Assembly: GCA_965658225.1 (NCBI GenBank)
Contig: CBFHRK010000004.1
Coordinates: forward strand, 25,442-89,441
Source: ECT2AJA-044 sp965658225
GTDB taxonomy: Bacteria; Bacteroidota; Bacteroidia; Flavobacteriales; ECT2AJA-044
Length of the DNA: 64,000 nt
Direction of reading: 5' to 3'
Every line of letters begins with the position of its first letter. Within the stretch, counting starts at the first letter, position 1. This document shows positions 15,676 to 23,535 of this stretch, piece by piece. The notes beneath the pieces were generated by a model, which saw only the letters and a program-made list of their open reading frames with translations, was not told the origin of the DNA and did not search any database. The position numbers and the translations under genes were made by a program.

Positions 15676-17138
15676 AAAAGCTATTAATACTTGCTCTGTT
15701 GGGCCTTTTCTTTACCGGTTGTAAAGTAGGTCCGAAATATAAAGGCCGCGATTTCGAAGTTGCCGAGGGCTTTTCTGTACATGATTCCTTAGCCTTTGCA
15801 ACGGATTCGGTGAATTCCGATTCCCTTGAATACGCCATTCAAGATATTGAATGGTGGAAGTTCTATAATGATCCTGTTCTCGACTCTCTTATTCGCGAAG
15901 GTTTGGCTAATAACCAGGACCTACTAGTTACTGCAAAGCAGATTGAAATTGCTCAGTATCAATTGGGTATTCAAAAAGCGGCCGGACTACCAAGTTTTGC
16001 TCTAAATGGATCCGGTGATTACGGAACAGCATCTCTTTGGGGTATTCAGAACGGCGAAGCCACATCAACAGTTTTTGGTACTGCAAACCTTAATTGGGAA
16101 ATTGATTTCTGGGGTAAATTTCGTCGCTTAAATGAGGCTTCTCGCGCCCAATTGGTGGCTACAGAATATGGCTATCGCTCGCTCGCACTTTCCCTTATTG
16201 AAACCATTAGCCAAACCTATTTTGAATATCTAGCGGCACAGTCGCAAGTAGAGATCTCGAGACGAAATGCGGCTTCAAGAGATAGTATGCTTCTTATTAT
16301 TTCGGCCCGATTTAGAGAGGGAATCGTTCCAGAAATCGATGTAAATCAAGCCCAAATTCAATACGCAATTGCCGCAGCGGCAGTGCCTGCTTTTGAGCGA
16401 CGACTTGTTCAGACTCGAAACCTTTTAAACTTTTTAGTGGGAAGGGCGCCCGGTGCCATTGTTACTACGAATACGCTTCAAGATGAGGAGCTACAAGTAG
16501 AGATCCCTGTTCAATTTCCTGTAAATCTCTTAGCTCGCCGACCCGATATTCGGGCAGCGGAACAAGAATTAATTGCTCAGAATGCACTCATTGGTGCCGC
16601 CCAGGCAAATAGACTTCCGGCAATAAGCGTAAGCGCCCTATTGGGTATTGGTTATTTAAGTACGGGCATATTATCGCCGAGCGATCCTATTTGGCAAGCA
16701 GGCGGCGGATTACTTATGCCTTTGTTTAATTGGGGAGCGTTAAAGAAGCAGGTCGAAGTGGAAAGAGGTCGCACCGAGCAAGTTGAAATTCAATACCGAC
16801 AAACGGTTTTGAATGCACTCAAAGAGGTTGAAGATGCCCTCATTCAAGTATCTACTTTGCAAACAGAAATTGAAATCACAGAACAGCGAGTGGAAGCGGC
16901 GGTGAATGCGGAATATCTTTCGCGAGAACGATACGACAAAGGAGTTACCAGTTACCTGGAGTTCCTGGAAAGTCAACGTCAAGCTTTTGACGCTGAGTTA
17001 TCGTTGGTTGAAAACCAATCGAAATTGCTTTCTACTTATGTTCAATTATACGGCGCCCTAGGGGGCGGATGGCTAAGTGAAGCTGAGAAAAAAGCCGCGG
17101 AAGAAGCGGCGGCGCAAGAAGAAGAAAACAACAAATAA
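15672..17138 (+). CDS. Efflux outer-membrane factor (TolC/NodT family)
   Basis: 488-residue outer-membrane channel that completes the tripartite pump. A signal peptide ends in a lipobox (FFTGC, Cys17). Two repeats of the OEP fold follow, each with long helices and barrel strands: NLNWEIDFWGKFRRL is the first typical barrel motif, and LLARRPDIRAAEQELIAQNA and GGGLLMPLFNWG belong to the second half. The very acidic tail (KKAAEEAAAQEEENNK) is dispensable in many members. Last gene of the operon, followed directly by a bidirectional terminator. Confidence 0.94.
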   Translation: MKKLLILALLGLFFTGCKVGPKYKGRDFEVAEGFSVHDSLAFATDSVNSDSLEYAIQDIEWWKFYNDPVLDSLIREGLANNQDLLVTAKQIEIAQYQLGIQKAAGLPSFALNGSGDYGTASLWGIQNGEATSTVFGTANLNWEIDFWGKFRRLNEASRAQLVATEYGYRSLALSLIETISQTYFEYLAAQSQVEISRRNAASRDSMLLIISARFREGIVPEIDVNQAQIQYAIAAAAVPAFERRLVQTRNLLNFLVGRAPGAIVTTNTLQDEELQVEIPVQFPVNLLARRPDIRAAEQELIAQNALIGAAQANRLPAISVSALLGIGYLSTGILSPSDPIWQAGGGLLMPLFNWGALKKQVEVERGRTEQVEIQYRQTVLNALKEVEDALIQVSTLQTEIEITEQRVEAAVNAEYLSRERYDKGVTSYLEFLESQRQAFDAELSLVENQSKLLSTYVQLYGALGGGWLSEAEKKAAEEAAAQEEENNK

Positions 17139-17177
17139 AAAAAGCCTCCCGCGCAAAACGGGAGGCTTTCCTTTTTC
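17138..17177. terminator. Bidirectional terminator between efflux operon and DUF481 gene
   Basis: Stem AAAGCCTCCCG / CGGGAGGCTTT (17143-17152 and 17160-17170) with A and T tails on both sides. It serves the plus-strand efflux operon and the minus-strand gene ending at 17192. Confidence 0.9.
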
Positions 17178-17191
17178 AATATCATTCGCTT

Positions 17192-18217
17192 TTACAATTC
17201 CCAACCAAAAGAGGTTTGGAACACATAATCCAATGGGTCTGCTCCGCCCGAAGGGCGATTATCAAAGTTTAAAGACGTTCCTAACTTCACAAAGAAATCG
17301 TAAGGTAAATCGTATTTCACATCTAGCTTGGCATCATAACGGAAACGACCTTGGTCCGATAGGCTCGGGAAACCTGTAAAGTTGGAGAACATGTTAAGGT
17401 CTCCCAAATCAAATAAATTCAACTCTACAGAAAAGTAGGCCTCCCAACTGTTTAGGGTTGATGCATCTGATCCACTAAATTCTTCCTGGTTATTGGCGAT
17501 ACCCACGGTCGAACTAAAATACCATGCATTCGTTTGAAACCAATTCTTACCCAAACCAGCGCGGTTGTTAATACGATTAACCAAATTGATTTCATCGTTA
17601 CTAAGGTAGTTCACTGAAAGGGCTCCAAACCATCTCCTTTTCAAATAAATTTGGCCCGTAAGGCTTGCATCGGTTCTGCTGGTTCTTTGAGCGCTGTCTT
17701 GCTCACTAAAAATGGAGTTGATTGTTCCATTTACGCTCCAGTCCGATGTGAAATATCCAGCGTGTCCTGAGGCATTAAACTGACGCAAATTATTCGCCTT
17801 CGCCAAACTTAATCCGACCGCAATATTTGCACTGAGCCGATCTGTCCAGCCGCCGTCCACATCATTCAAGAACACTATTTCGCTCATCCGCACACGAATT
17901 CGCTGGTTCGATTCTTCTACCGTTAACCATACATAGCCCTCTCCTTCCGGGTCCATCGCGATGGTCCCCGTTAAGTACTCAGATCCTTCAAATTGATAAA
18001 CGAAGGTCTTTTCCGTAATCAGTTTCTTTATCCCTTCCCACTCTATTTTGAAATCGCTGTCGCTGTAATCCGTTTCTATAGTGGCCACAGCTGCCGACAT
18101 TCCTTTAAAATCACCGACAACAACGTCGTTATTGACAAGCACGAGTGTGTCTTGTGCGCTTGCAAAAGAAGTCCCGAGAAGTCCAATTAAGCCTAAAAGT
18201 ATAATCCGTATGTTCAT
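17192..18217 (-). CDS. DUF481 outer-membrane protein (YdiY-like)
   Basis: 341 residues from the ATG at 18217, chosen because MNIRIILLGLIGLLGTSFASAQ is a good signal peptide at that point; the frame extends 13 codons further without purpose. Residues 25-120 are a small domain of NDVVVGDFKGM and RVRMSEIVFL type, followed by a DUF481 barrel (about 130-341), with repeated amphipathic strands (LYFTSDWSVNGTINS-like, NRAGLGKNWFQTNAWYFSS) and a terminal FQTSFGWEL. DUF481 proteins are barrels described as salt-induced in enterobacteria; function is not settled. Confidence 0.8.
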   Translation of the reverse strand: MNIRIILLGLIGLLGTSFASAQDTLVLVNNDVVVGDFKGMSAAVATIETDYSDSDFKIEWEGIKKLITEKTFVYQFEGSEYLTGTIAMDPEGEGYVWLTVEESNQRIRVRMSEIVFLNDVDGGWTDRLSANIAVGLSLAKANNLRQFNASGHAGYFTSDWSVNGTINSIFSEQDSAQRTSRTDASLTGQIYLKRRWFGALSVNYLSNDEINLVNRINNRAGLGKNWFQTNAWYFSSTVGIANNQEEFSGSDASTLNSWEAYFSVELNLFDLGDLNMFSNFTGFPSLSDQGRFRYDAKLDVKYDLPYDFFVKLGTSLNFDNRPSGGADPLDYVFQTSFGWEL

Positions 18218-18268
18218 TCGAATCGCTTTGAAATGAGTGGCAAAATTATAAATCAACCTAGAACTGAC

Positions 18269-19387
18269 CTAGTCGTTAACTAAATCATACACCACTCTGA
18301 ATCCCAAATGGGGCATTCCCGTGTCATCGCTTCCGGGCATTCGCGCACTTACGCGGTAGCTGCTGCAGTATTCTTCATTACACAAAAAGCTTCCTCCCCT
18401 TTGCACTCGTTTTAAAGCGTAGGGGTCGCGCGGGTCGTAGGGCCTACTCGGCCCGATGGGATTTACGGCCGTATCATTCACCAATTCTGCATAGTAGCTT
18501 ACCCCATACCAATCGGAACACCACTCCCAAACATTTCCAGACATATCAAATAAACCCCAAGGATTGGGCTCAAACGACCCCACTGGTGCCGTTGCCTCAA
18601 AACCATCGGTCCCCAGGTTTTGATACGGAAACCCTCCTTGCCAAGAGTTCGCTTTTGGCAATCCGGCTTCAACCAATTCGGTTCCCCAGGCATAAATAGC
18701 CTTTGGCCGATTCGCGCGCGCCGCAAACTCCCATTCTGCTTCGGTTGGCAGTCGGGCGCCAATCCACTCGCAATATGCAACGGCATCGTGCCAACATACA
18801 TGAACTACAGGGTGGTCATCTAATCCATCAATAGAGCTCCCCGGTCCGTCGGGCATTCTCCAGTTTGCCCCCGTTTGCCACGACCACCATTGTGTGAAAT
18901 CGTTTAAATCGACTTGGGTGTTGGGCGGACTAAAAATCAAGGACCCCGCCGCTAAAAGTGAATCGGCTGGTTTAGGCGTTCCCGGCGGCACTTGCTTTTT
19001 CATTTCTTCCCAATCGATATCTCGTTCGGCAACGGTAATGTACCCTGTAGCAGTCACAAAGGCGGCGAACTCGGCATTCGTTACTTCATGGGCTTTCATC
19101 CAAAACGGATCAACTCTTACCCAATGCTGCGGATATTCGTCTCTACGACCATTTCCATCCGAAGCGCCCATACGAAACGTTCCTCCCGGAATAAAAACCA
19201 TATCGGTAGTATCCATATTCTCTGGCGGATTAGGCCATTCAAAATTCGAGGTTATTAATCCAGACCGTGGATTGTCGCCGCTCTGCCCGGTAGGGCAACA
19301 CCCCTTTTCGGAACCTATTTTATCGGAAGGTTTAGACGTGCAGGCCGTTAAAAAGCCCGCAATTAGAAAAGGGATTAAATATTTCAT
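18269..19387 (-). CDS. Formylglycine-generating-enzyme-type lipoprotein (SUMF1 domain)
   Basis: 372-residue lipoprotein (lipobox FLTAC) with a SUMF1/FGE domain from about residue 60: MVFIPGGTFRMG, EVTNAEFAAFV, RLPTEAEWEFAAR, FDMSGNVWEWCSDWYG and the final HLGFRVV. The active-site pair found in aerobic FGE is present, RGGSFLCNEEYC (Cys336 and Cys341). Such enzymes oxidise a cysteine of sulfatases to formylglycine, but many SUMF1 proteins lacking that pair have other roles. Here the pair supports a real oxidase, acting outside the inner membrane, which is unusual. No sulfatase is in the window. It overlaps the upstream barrel gene by four bases. Confidence 0.88.
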   Translation of the reverse strand: MKYLIPFLIAGFLTACTSKPSDKIGSEKGCCPTGQSGDNPRSGLITSNFEWPNPPENMDTTDMVFIPGGTFRMGASDGNGRRDEYPQHWVRVDPFWMKAHEVTNAEFAAFVTATGYITVAERDIDWEEMKKQVPPGTPKPADSLLAAGSLIFSPPNTQVDLNDFTQWWSWQTGANWRMPDGPGSSIDGLDDHPVVHVCWHDAVAYCEWIGARLPTEAEWEFAARANRPKAIYAWGTELVEAGLPKANSWQGGFPYQNLGTDGFEATAPVGSFEPNPWGLFDMSGNVWEWCSDWYGVSYYAELVNDTAVNPIGPSRPYDPRDPYALKRVQRGGSFLCNEEYCSSYRVSARMPGSDDTGMPHLGFRVVYDLVND

Positions 19388-19920
19388 AGAAAATAGGCAA
19401 TACCAACCAGCAAACTCATACTGTTGTATCCGTCTATGCGGTGATCGTAATCTAAACTTGCGAGAAACTCAAACCGATCGGTCATCGGATAGCCAAATTC
19501 ATACCCCAAACGAAGTACCCCAAATTGCTCGTTTCCTTCCAGTTCAACCCCAGCCCCTGCAATGATCGCATGGTGGGTCCAAAGGGTACGCCCAACAATT
19601 AAAGCAGGAATCAGTGGGAACTCGCGCTCTAACGACTCATCTTCCGCACTTCCCCCACCCGAGGCATTGGTTTGAACCGTATATGGCTCAACAATAAGGT
19701 CAACATGAAGCCCGATGAACCATCGCTCATTGAGCTCGCGAGCCAAAGTAGCCGACCACGAAGGGACTAAAAGAGTCTTTTCTTCATCATCAACGCTAAC
19801 CCCTTCAAAAATTCGATGATGCCCAATCATGAGTCCGACCGACCAAGGTCGTTCGCTTTCTTCTTGAGCAAAACAGTTCGAAGTGAAGCTAATAGCAATA
19901 AGTACAAGAATGTATCTCAT
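19384..19920 (-). CDS. Small outer-membrane beta-barrel protein
   Basis: 178 residues with a signal peptide (SFTSNCFAQ) and strands typical of a small barrel: PWSVGLMIGHHRIFEG, WFIGLHVDLIVEPY, FGVLRLGYEFGYPM and a final SMSLLVGIAYFL. No named family. It is the first gene of a two-gene unit with the FGE-like lipoprotein, joined by an ATGA overlap. The pairing is suggestive of a shared envelope role but no more. Confidence 0.72.
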   Translation of the reverse strand: MRYILVLIAISFTSNCFAQEESERPWSVGLMIGHHRIFEGVSVDDEEKTLLVPSWSATLARELNERWFIGLHVDLIVEPYTVQTNASGGGSAEDESLEREFPLIPALIVGRTLWTHHAIIAGAGVELEGNEQFGVLRLGYEFGYPMTDRFEFLASLDYDHRIDGYNSMSLLVGIAYFL

Positions 19921-20019
19921 AAGGTTAAGGTCTTTGCTTCATTTTAAGCGTCGTGAATGTCGCACTTTTCTACCGTACGTGCCTAAATTTTCTCTATTCT
20001 GTTACTCAATTTCTCAACC

Positions 20020-20644
20020 ATGAAAACACAACAATTCCTATTCAACGACAACTGGGACTTTTCAGGTCTAAGTGATCAACCCGCTAATTTAGTGCTTGCC
20101 TTTGGTGCAAGAGAACAACTTTCGAACGGAGGATACCAAAAACTGAGGGAAGCTTTCCCTTCGAGCACGGTCGTCGCCGGTTCTACAGCGCGAGAAATAT
20201 CAAATTCTTCCGTTCTAGATAATCAAATAGTGGCAACGGCCATCTGGTTTGACAAAGTAAAAACCACCCCGCATTCCGTGCTGATCCAAGACTTTGAAAA
20301 CAGTAAAGAAGCCGGCTCTGCTTTAGTGAGCAAATTCGATCGCGAAGGACTGCGATTCGTATTCGTTATTTCTGACGGACAATTGGTAAATGGTTCTGAC
20401 TTAGTTGAGGGGGGTGAATAAAGCATTAAATGACGAGGTGCCCATTGCGGGCGGATTAGCAGGTGACGAAGCGCATTCGCGAGTTCAATGCAGATCTGCC
20501 AATCATTACCTTAACGGCTCTACAAATGAATAGACCCGACGCGAGGTGCTTTCCCTAGGAATGAATGAATTTGCCGGGAAAACCTTTGAACCGGATCAGC
20601 TTTACAGGAAGATTAAAGAAGTTCTGGCCGCTAGGCCGAAATAG
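20020..20644 (+). pseudogene. FIST-domain hybrid sensor kinase, internally deleted and frameshifted
   Basis: The first 130 codons are an intact FIST N domain start (LVLAFGAREQL, VVAGSTAREI, FVFVISDGQLVNGSDLVEG). The frame breaks in a G6 run at about 20408-20413; shifting one base recovers VNKALNDEVPIAGGLAGDE, the normal continuation. About 20470 the sequence jumps to the end of a response-regulator receiver domain: IREFNADLPIITLTALQMNR, then after another shift LSLGMNEFAGKTFEPDQLYR to a stop at 20642. So a FIST - kinase - receiver gene lost its middle, including FIST C, HisKA and ATPase parts, and carries at least two frameshifts. FIST domains sense small ligands such as amino acids. Confidence 0.8.
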
Positions 20645-20655
20645 AAACTGCTTAC

Positions 20656-20688
20656 TTCCGCCCTATTTCGGGCGGATGTTTATTTTTG
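20656..20688 (+). promoter_or_regulatory. Hairpin and -10 box before yebC
   Basis: TCCGCCC-TATTTC-GGGCGGA followed by a T-rich stretch could end leftover transcription from the pseudogene. TATTTTTG (20681-20688) fits the Bacteroidota -10 box TAnnTTTG and lies 16 bases before the yebC ATG. The hairpin also belongs to the dispersed CGGGCGGATG-type family described in the findings. Confidence 0.5.
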
Positions 20689-20703
20689 CACAAACACAAG
20701 ATT

Positions 20704-21417
20704 ATGGGACGCGCATTTGAATATAGAAAAGCACGAAAAATGAAGCGATGGGCAAGTATGTCCAAAGCCTTTACTCGAATTACGAAAGACATTATAATGG
20801 CCGTGAAAGAAGGCGGCCCAAGTCCTGAATCGAACTACAAACTCAAACTCGTTATTCAAAACGCCAAGCAGGCGAACATGCCGAAGGATAACGTAACACG
20901 CGCTATCAAGAAGGCCTCCGATAAAAACCAAGGCGATTACAAAACCGTGGTTTATGAAGGCTATGCCCAGCACGGGATTGCAATACTTGTAGAAACCGCT
21001 ACAGACAACACTACCAGAACAGTGGCCAATGTGCGTTCGTACTTTAACAAATGCGATGGAAGCCTAGGTACTTCGGGTTCTGTTGAATTTATGTTTGAGC
21101 ATAAATGTCATTTTAAGGTGCCCGGAGAGGGAATCGACTTGGAAGAGTTTGAGTTTGAAATGATCGATTATGGCGTGGACGATATTTTCCACGATGAAGA
21201 AGACGGGTCGATTATGGTGTACGGTCCTTTTGAGCAATTCGGCCCTATATCCAGCGGATTGGACGAAAAAAACCTCGAAATTCTGGAGTCTGGAACGGAG
21301 TACATCCCCACCGATACCAAAGAATTGAACGAAGAGCAAACGGCGGACGTAGAAAAGCTCCTCGAAATGATGGAGGAAGACGACGACGTTCAAAATGTTT
21401 ATTCCACTTTAGGATAA
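20704..21417 (+). CDS. yebC: YebC/PmpR family transcription/translation regulator
   Basis: 237-residue cytoplasmic protein. The start is the ATG at 20704 (MGRAFEYRKARKMKRWASMS); a TTG six codons upstream overlaps the -10 box and is rejected. The body matches the family throughout: AKQANMPKDNVTRAIKKAS, YEGYAQHGIAILVE, TDNTTRTVANVRS and GSLGTSGSVEFMF. Members were described as DNA-binding regulators, and recent work links YebC-type proteins to relief of ribosome stalling at proline-rich stretches; which applies here is unknown. The family N-terminus is usually AGHSKW-like, and the variant here (RAFEYRKARKMKRW) is common in Bacteroidota. It ends at a strong terminator. Confidence 0.95.
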   Translation: MGRAFEYRKARKMKRWASMSKAFTRITKDIIMAVKEGGPSPESNYKLKLVIQNAKQANMPKDNVTRAIKKASDKNQGDYKTVVYEGYAQHGIAILVETATDNTTRTVANVRSYFNKCDGSLGTSGSVEFMFEHKCHFKVPGEGIDLEEFEFEMIDYGVDDIFHDEEDGSIMVYGPFEQFGPISSGLDEKNLEILESGTEYIPTDTKELNEEQTADVEKLLEMMEEDDDVQNVYSTLG

Positions 21418-21447
21418 AAAAAAACCTCGGGGAAACCCGAGGTTTCA
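21416..21447. terminator. Bidirectional terminator between yebC and glgP
   Basis: Stem AAACCTCGGG / CCCGAGGTTT with a GAAA loop and A/T tails. It serves the two converging genes. A small GTGCCGTGAGGCAC hairpin (21450-21463) follows at once. Confidence 0.9.
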
Positions 21448-21468
21448 TCGTGCCGTGAGGCACAAAAA

Positions 21469-23085
21469 TTAAGCGGTATACAACTGCTCGTAGTATTCTT
21501 CCAACATGCGCTTAACGTCGAATTGAACGCGCGTTTGCTGAATACTCTCACGCATCATTTCAACCCATTTCTCGCGGTTATCGTAATACGTTGGAATCAC
21601 CTCTTCCTGAAGTACTTTGTACAATGCGGCCAAATCATGAGCGTCGAGCACTTCGTAATCATCGCTTTCAAAGCCATCGCCAAACTGCCAGCCTGTTACC
21701 CCGTGGTCACAGGCCTCAGGCCACCAACCGTCGAGAATACTGAAGTTCAACACTCCGTTCATTGAAGCCTTCATTCCAGAAGTACCCGAAGCCTCCATCG
21801 GACGGCGCGGGTTATTTAACCATACATCCGATCCACGCGTAAGTGCCGCACCGATTTCCATGCCGTAGTTCTCGAGGAACACCACACTGTTCGGATACTT
21901 CTTGCTCATAGCAACTAGGTTCTTAACAATACCTTTACCCGTATCGTCAAATGGATGCGCCTTACCACTGAACACAATTTGAACCGTTTGATCTTTCAAA
22001 TAAGGCTCAATGACTTCGGGTTCGGTAAAAATCAAATCGGAACGTTTGTACGGTGCGGCTCGACGCGAAAAGCCGATAATCAGCTTTTCAGCGTCAAGCT
22101 GAGCCCCCGTACGTTCCTGAATGAAGGTTACCAGGTCGTTTTTATTTTTTTGATGCTGTTCCCAAATACCCGCGCCCGCTTCAGCGGCATCAAGCATTCC
22201 TTGATCTACCCACGTCGGTACGTGAATCGCGTTTGTAATGGCTTTAATATCCGATCGGCCATCGACATGATTCCACATTTTATTCGCCGTTTCGCCGTGT
22301 AATTGAGCTACTCCATTCGACATTTTCGAAAGGCGCAAAGCACCAACCGTCATGTTAAAGGGCGTTCCACCCAAAGCCTCAAGTTGTTCGGGCGTCATAC
22401 CCATATCGGCCCCCATGTAGATCAATCGATCGATCGGGTGCGATTCGTTTCCCTGCAAAACCGGCGTATGGGTAGTGAACACCACTTCGTTTTTGGTTTG
22501 AGCCACCGCTTCGTCGTGCGAAGCACCTAACTCCCGCTTCTCGCGCATAAGTTCAAAGCCGGCAAATAAAGCATGGCCTTCGTTGAAATGGTAAATATCG
22601 ACGTCAATACCCAAAGCGCGTAAAGCGCGAACCCCGCCTACTCCAAGCACAATTTCTTGAGCGATGCGCTCTTCGCCGAACCAGCCATATAGTTGGCCGG
22701 TAATCCAACGCTCTCCATTTTCTTCAATATCCACATCCAAAAGGTACAGCGGAGCATTATCGTAACGCTCCGTTTTCCAAACTTTACAGAAAATCTCTTC
22801 TCCACGGATATCTACGGATACGGTTACCCCAGTATCTTCAAGAAATGGATACTCGTAATTATGATAGGTATCGTAAGGCCTTCCCTCAGCATCGATGCGT
22901 TGATCGGTATATCCTTGCTTCCACTTGATTCCAATACCAACGATCGGAAAATTATATTGCTTGGCTCCTTTCATGTAGTCGCCAGCCAGAATCCCCAATC
23001 CGCCGGCATACATCTTAAATTCTTCATGCAATCCGTACTCCATGCAGAAGTAGGCAACCTTCGGTTGGATTTGTGTCGTTGTCAT
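21469..23085 (-). CDS. glgP: Alpha-glucan phosphorylase (GT35, short form)
   Basis: 538-residue enzyme that releases glucose-1-phosphate from alpha-1,4-glucans with pyridoxal phosphate. It belongs to the short alpha-glucan-phosphorylase-like group: VAYFCMEYGLHEEFKMYAGG at the start, HFNEGHALFAGFELM, VVFTTHTPVLQGNE, and the cofactor lysine region PMEASGTSGMKASMNG. The usual long N-terminal DUF3417 part is missing, as in many Bacteroidota. It is transcribed away from the small E-set gene at 23189, with a shared 103-bp gap, and faces the same metabolism as the glgE operon. It probably recovers glucose from the polymer made by GlgE and GlgB. Confidence 0.93.
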   Translation of the reverse strand: MTTTQIQPKVAYFCMEYGLHEEFKMYAGGLGILAGDYMKGAKQYNFPIVGIGIKWKQGYTDQRIDAEGRPYDTYHNYEYPFLEDTGVTVSVDIRGEEIFCKVWKTERYDNAPLYLLDVDIEENGERWITGQLYGWFGEERIAQEIVLGVGGVRALRALGIDVDIYHFNEGHALFAGFELMREKRELGASHDEAVAQTKNEVVFTTHTPVLQGNESHPIDRLIYMGADMGMTPEQLEALGGTPFNMTVGALRLSKMSNGVAQLHGETANKMWNHVDGRSDIKAITNAIHVPTWVDQGMLDAAEAGAGIWEQHQKNKNDLVTFIQERTGAQLDAEKLIIGFSRRAAPYKRSDLIFTEPEVIEPYLKDQTVQIVFSGKAHPFDDTGKGIVKNLVAMSKKYPNSVVFLENYGMEIGAALTRGSDVWLNNPRRPMEASGTSGMKASMNGVLNFSILDGWWPEACDHGVTGWQFGDGFESDDYEVLDAHDLAALYKVLQEEVIPTYYDNREKWVEMMRESIQQTRVQFDVKRMLEEYYEQLYTA

Positions 23086-23161
23086 TTTGCGTTCTTTTTT
23101 GATAGCGGCAATTTAAAACAAAATTAACTTAGTGTAGCTTTAACACTTACCAATTTTACGT

Positions 23162-23169
23162 TATGTTTG
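23162..23169 (+). promoter_or_regulatory. -10 box of the E-set gene
   Basis: TATGTTTG matches TAnnTTTG and lies 20 bases before the ATG at 23189. No clear TTG at the standard -33 distance, so the promoter may need an activator. Confidence 0.45.
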
Positions 23170-23188
23170 TATCAATAAATACAACACC

Positions 23189-23500
23189 ATGAGTCTTAAA
23201 AAACAGTTTTTAAAAAGCAAGCCTGTTTGTAAGGTAACCTTCACCTTACCAACAGAAGCGGCTCCTACTGCAGATCGTGTATTTGTAGCCGGAGAGTTTA
23301 ACAATTGGAATCCTGACGGGACCCCAATGAAAAAATTGAAAAACGGAACATTTAAAACCGTTGTAGATCTTGAAACCGGACGCGATTACGCATTCCGTTA
23401 TGTGATCGACGGTGAAAAATGGGAAAACGATTGGGAAGCAGATGCCTACCAACCAAATGGACTCACCTTTGAAGAGAACTCCATCGTTTCATTGTCCTAA
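23189..23500 (+). CDS. Isoamylase N-terminal (E-set/CBM48) domain protein
   Basis: 103-residue stand-alone domain. The phrase RVFVAGEFNNWNPDGTPMKK followed by FRYVIDGEKWENDWEAD is the early-set/CBM48 fold found at the N-terminus of branching enzymes and in AMPK-type glycogen binding. With no catalytic domain, it probably binds glycogen or helps position enzymes on it. It sits between glgP and the glgE-mak-glgB-GH57 operon, supporting a role in the same polymer. Its stop is followed by a terminator shared with the GH57 gene. Confidence 0.88.
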   Translation: MSLKKQFLKSKPVCKVTFTLPTEAAPTADRVFVAGEFNNWNPDGTPMKKLKNGTFKTVVDLETGRDYAFRYVIDGEKWENDWEADAYQPNGLTFEENSIVSLS

Positions 23501-23505
23501 ATAAT

Positions 23506-23535
23506 TGGGCTAATTACACTAGGCCCATTCTTCTT
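23506..23535. terminator. Bidirectional terminator, E-set gene / GH57 gene
   Basis: TGGGCTAATTACACTAGGCCCA followed by TTCTTCTTTTT on the plus strand; TGGGC/GCCCA stem. It overlaps the GH57 stop codon (23519). Confidence 0.6.

Noticed and set aside
20406..20415. Programmed slippage in the FIST G6 run
   Set aside because: The downstream part carries a large deletion and another frameshift, so recoding would not rescue a protein.
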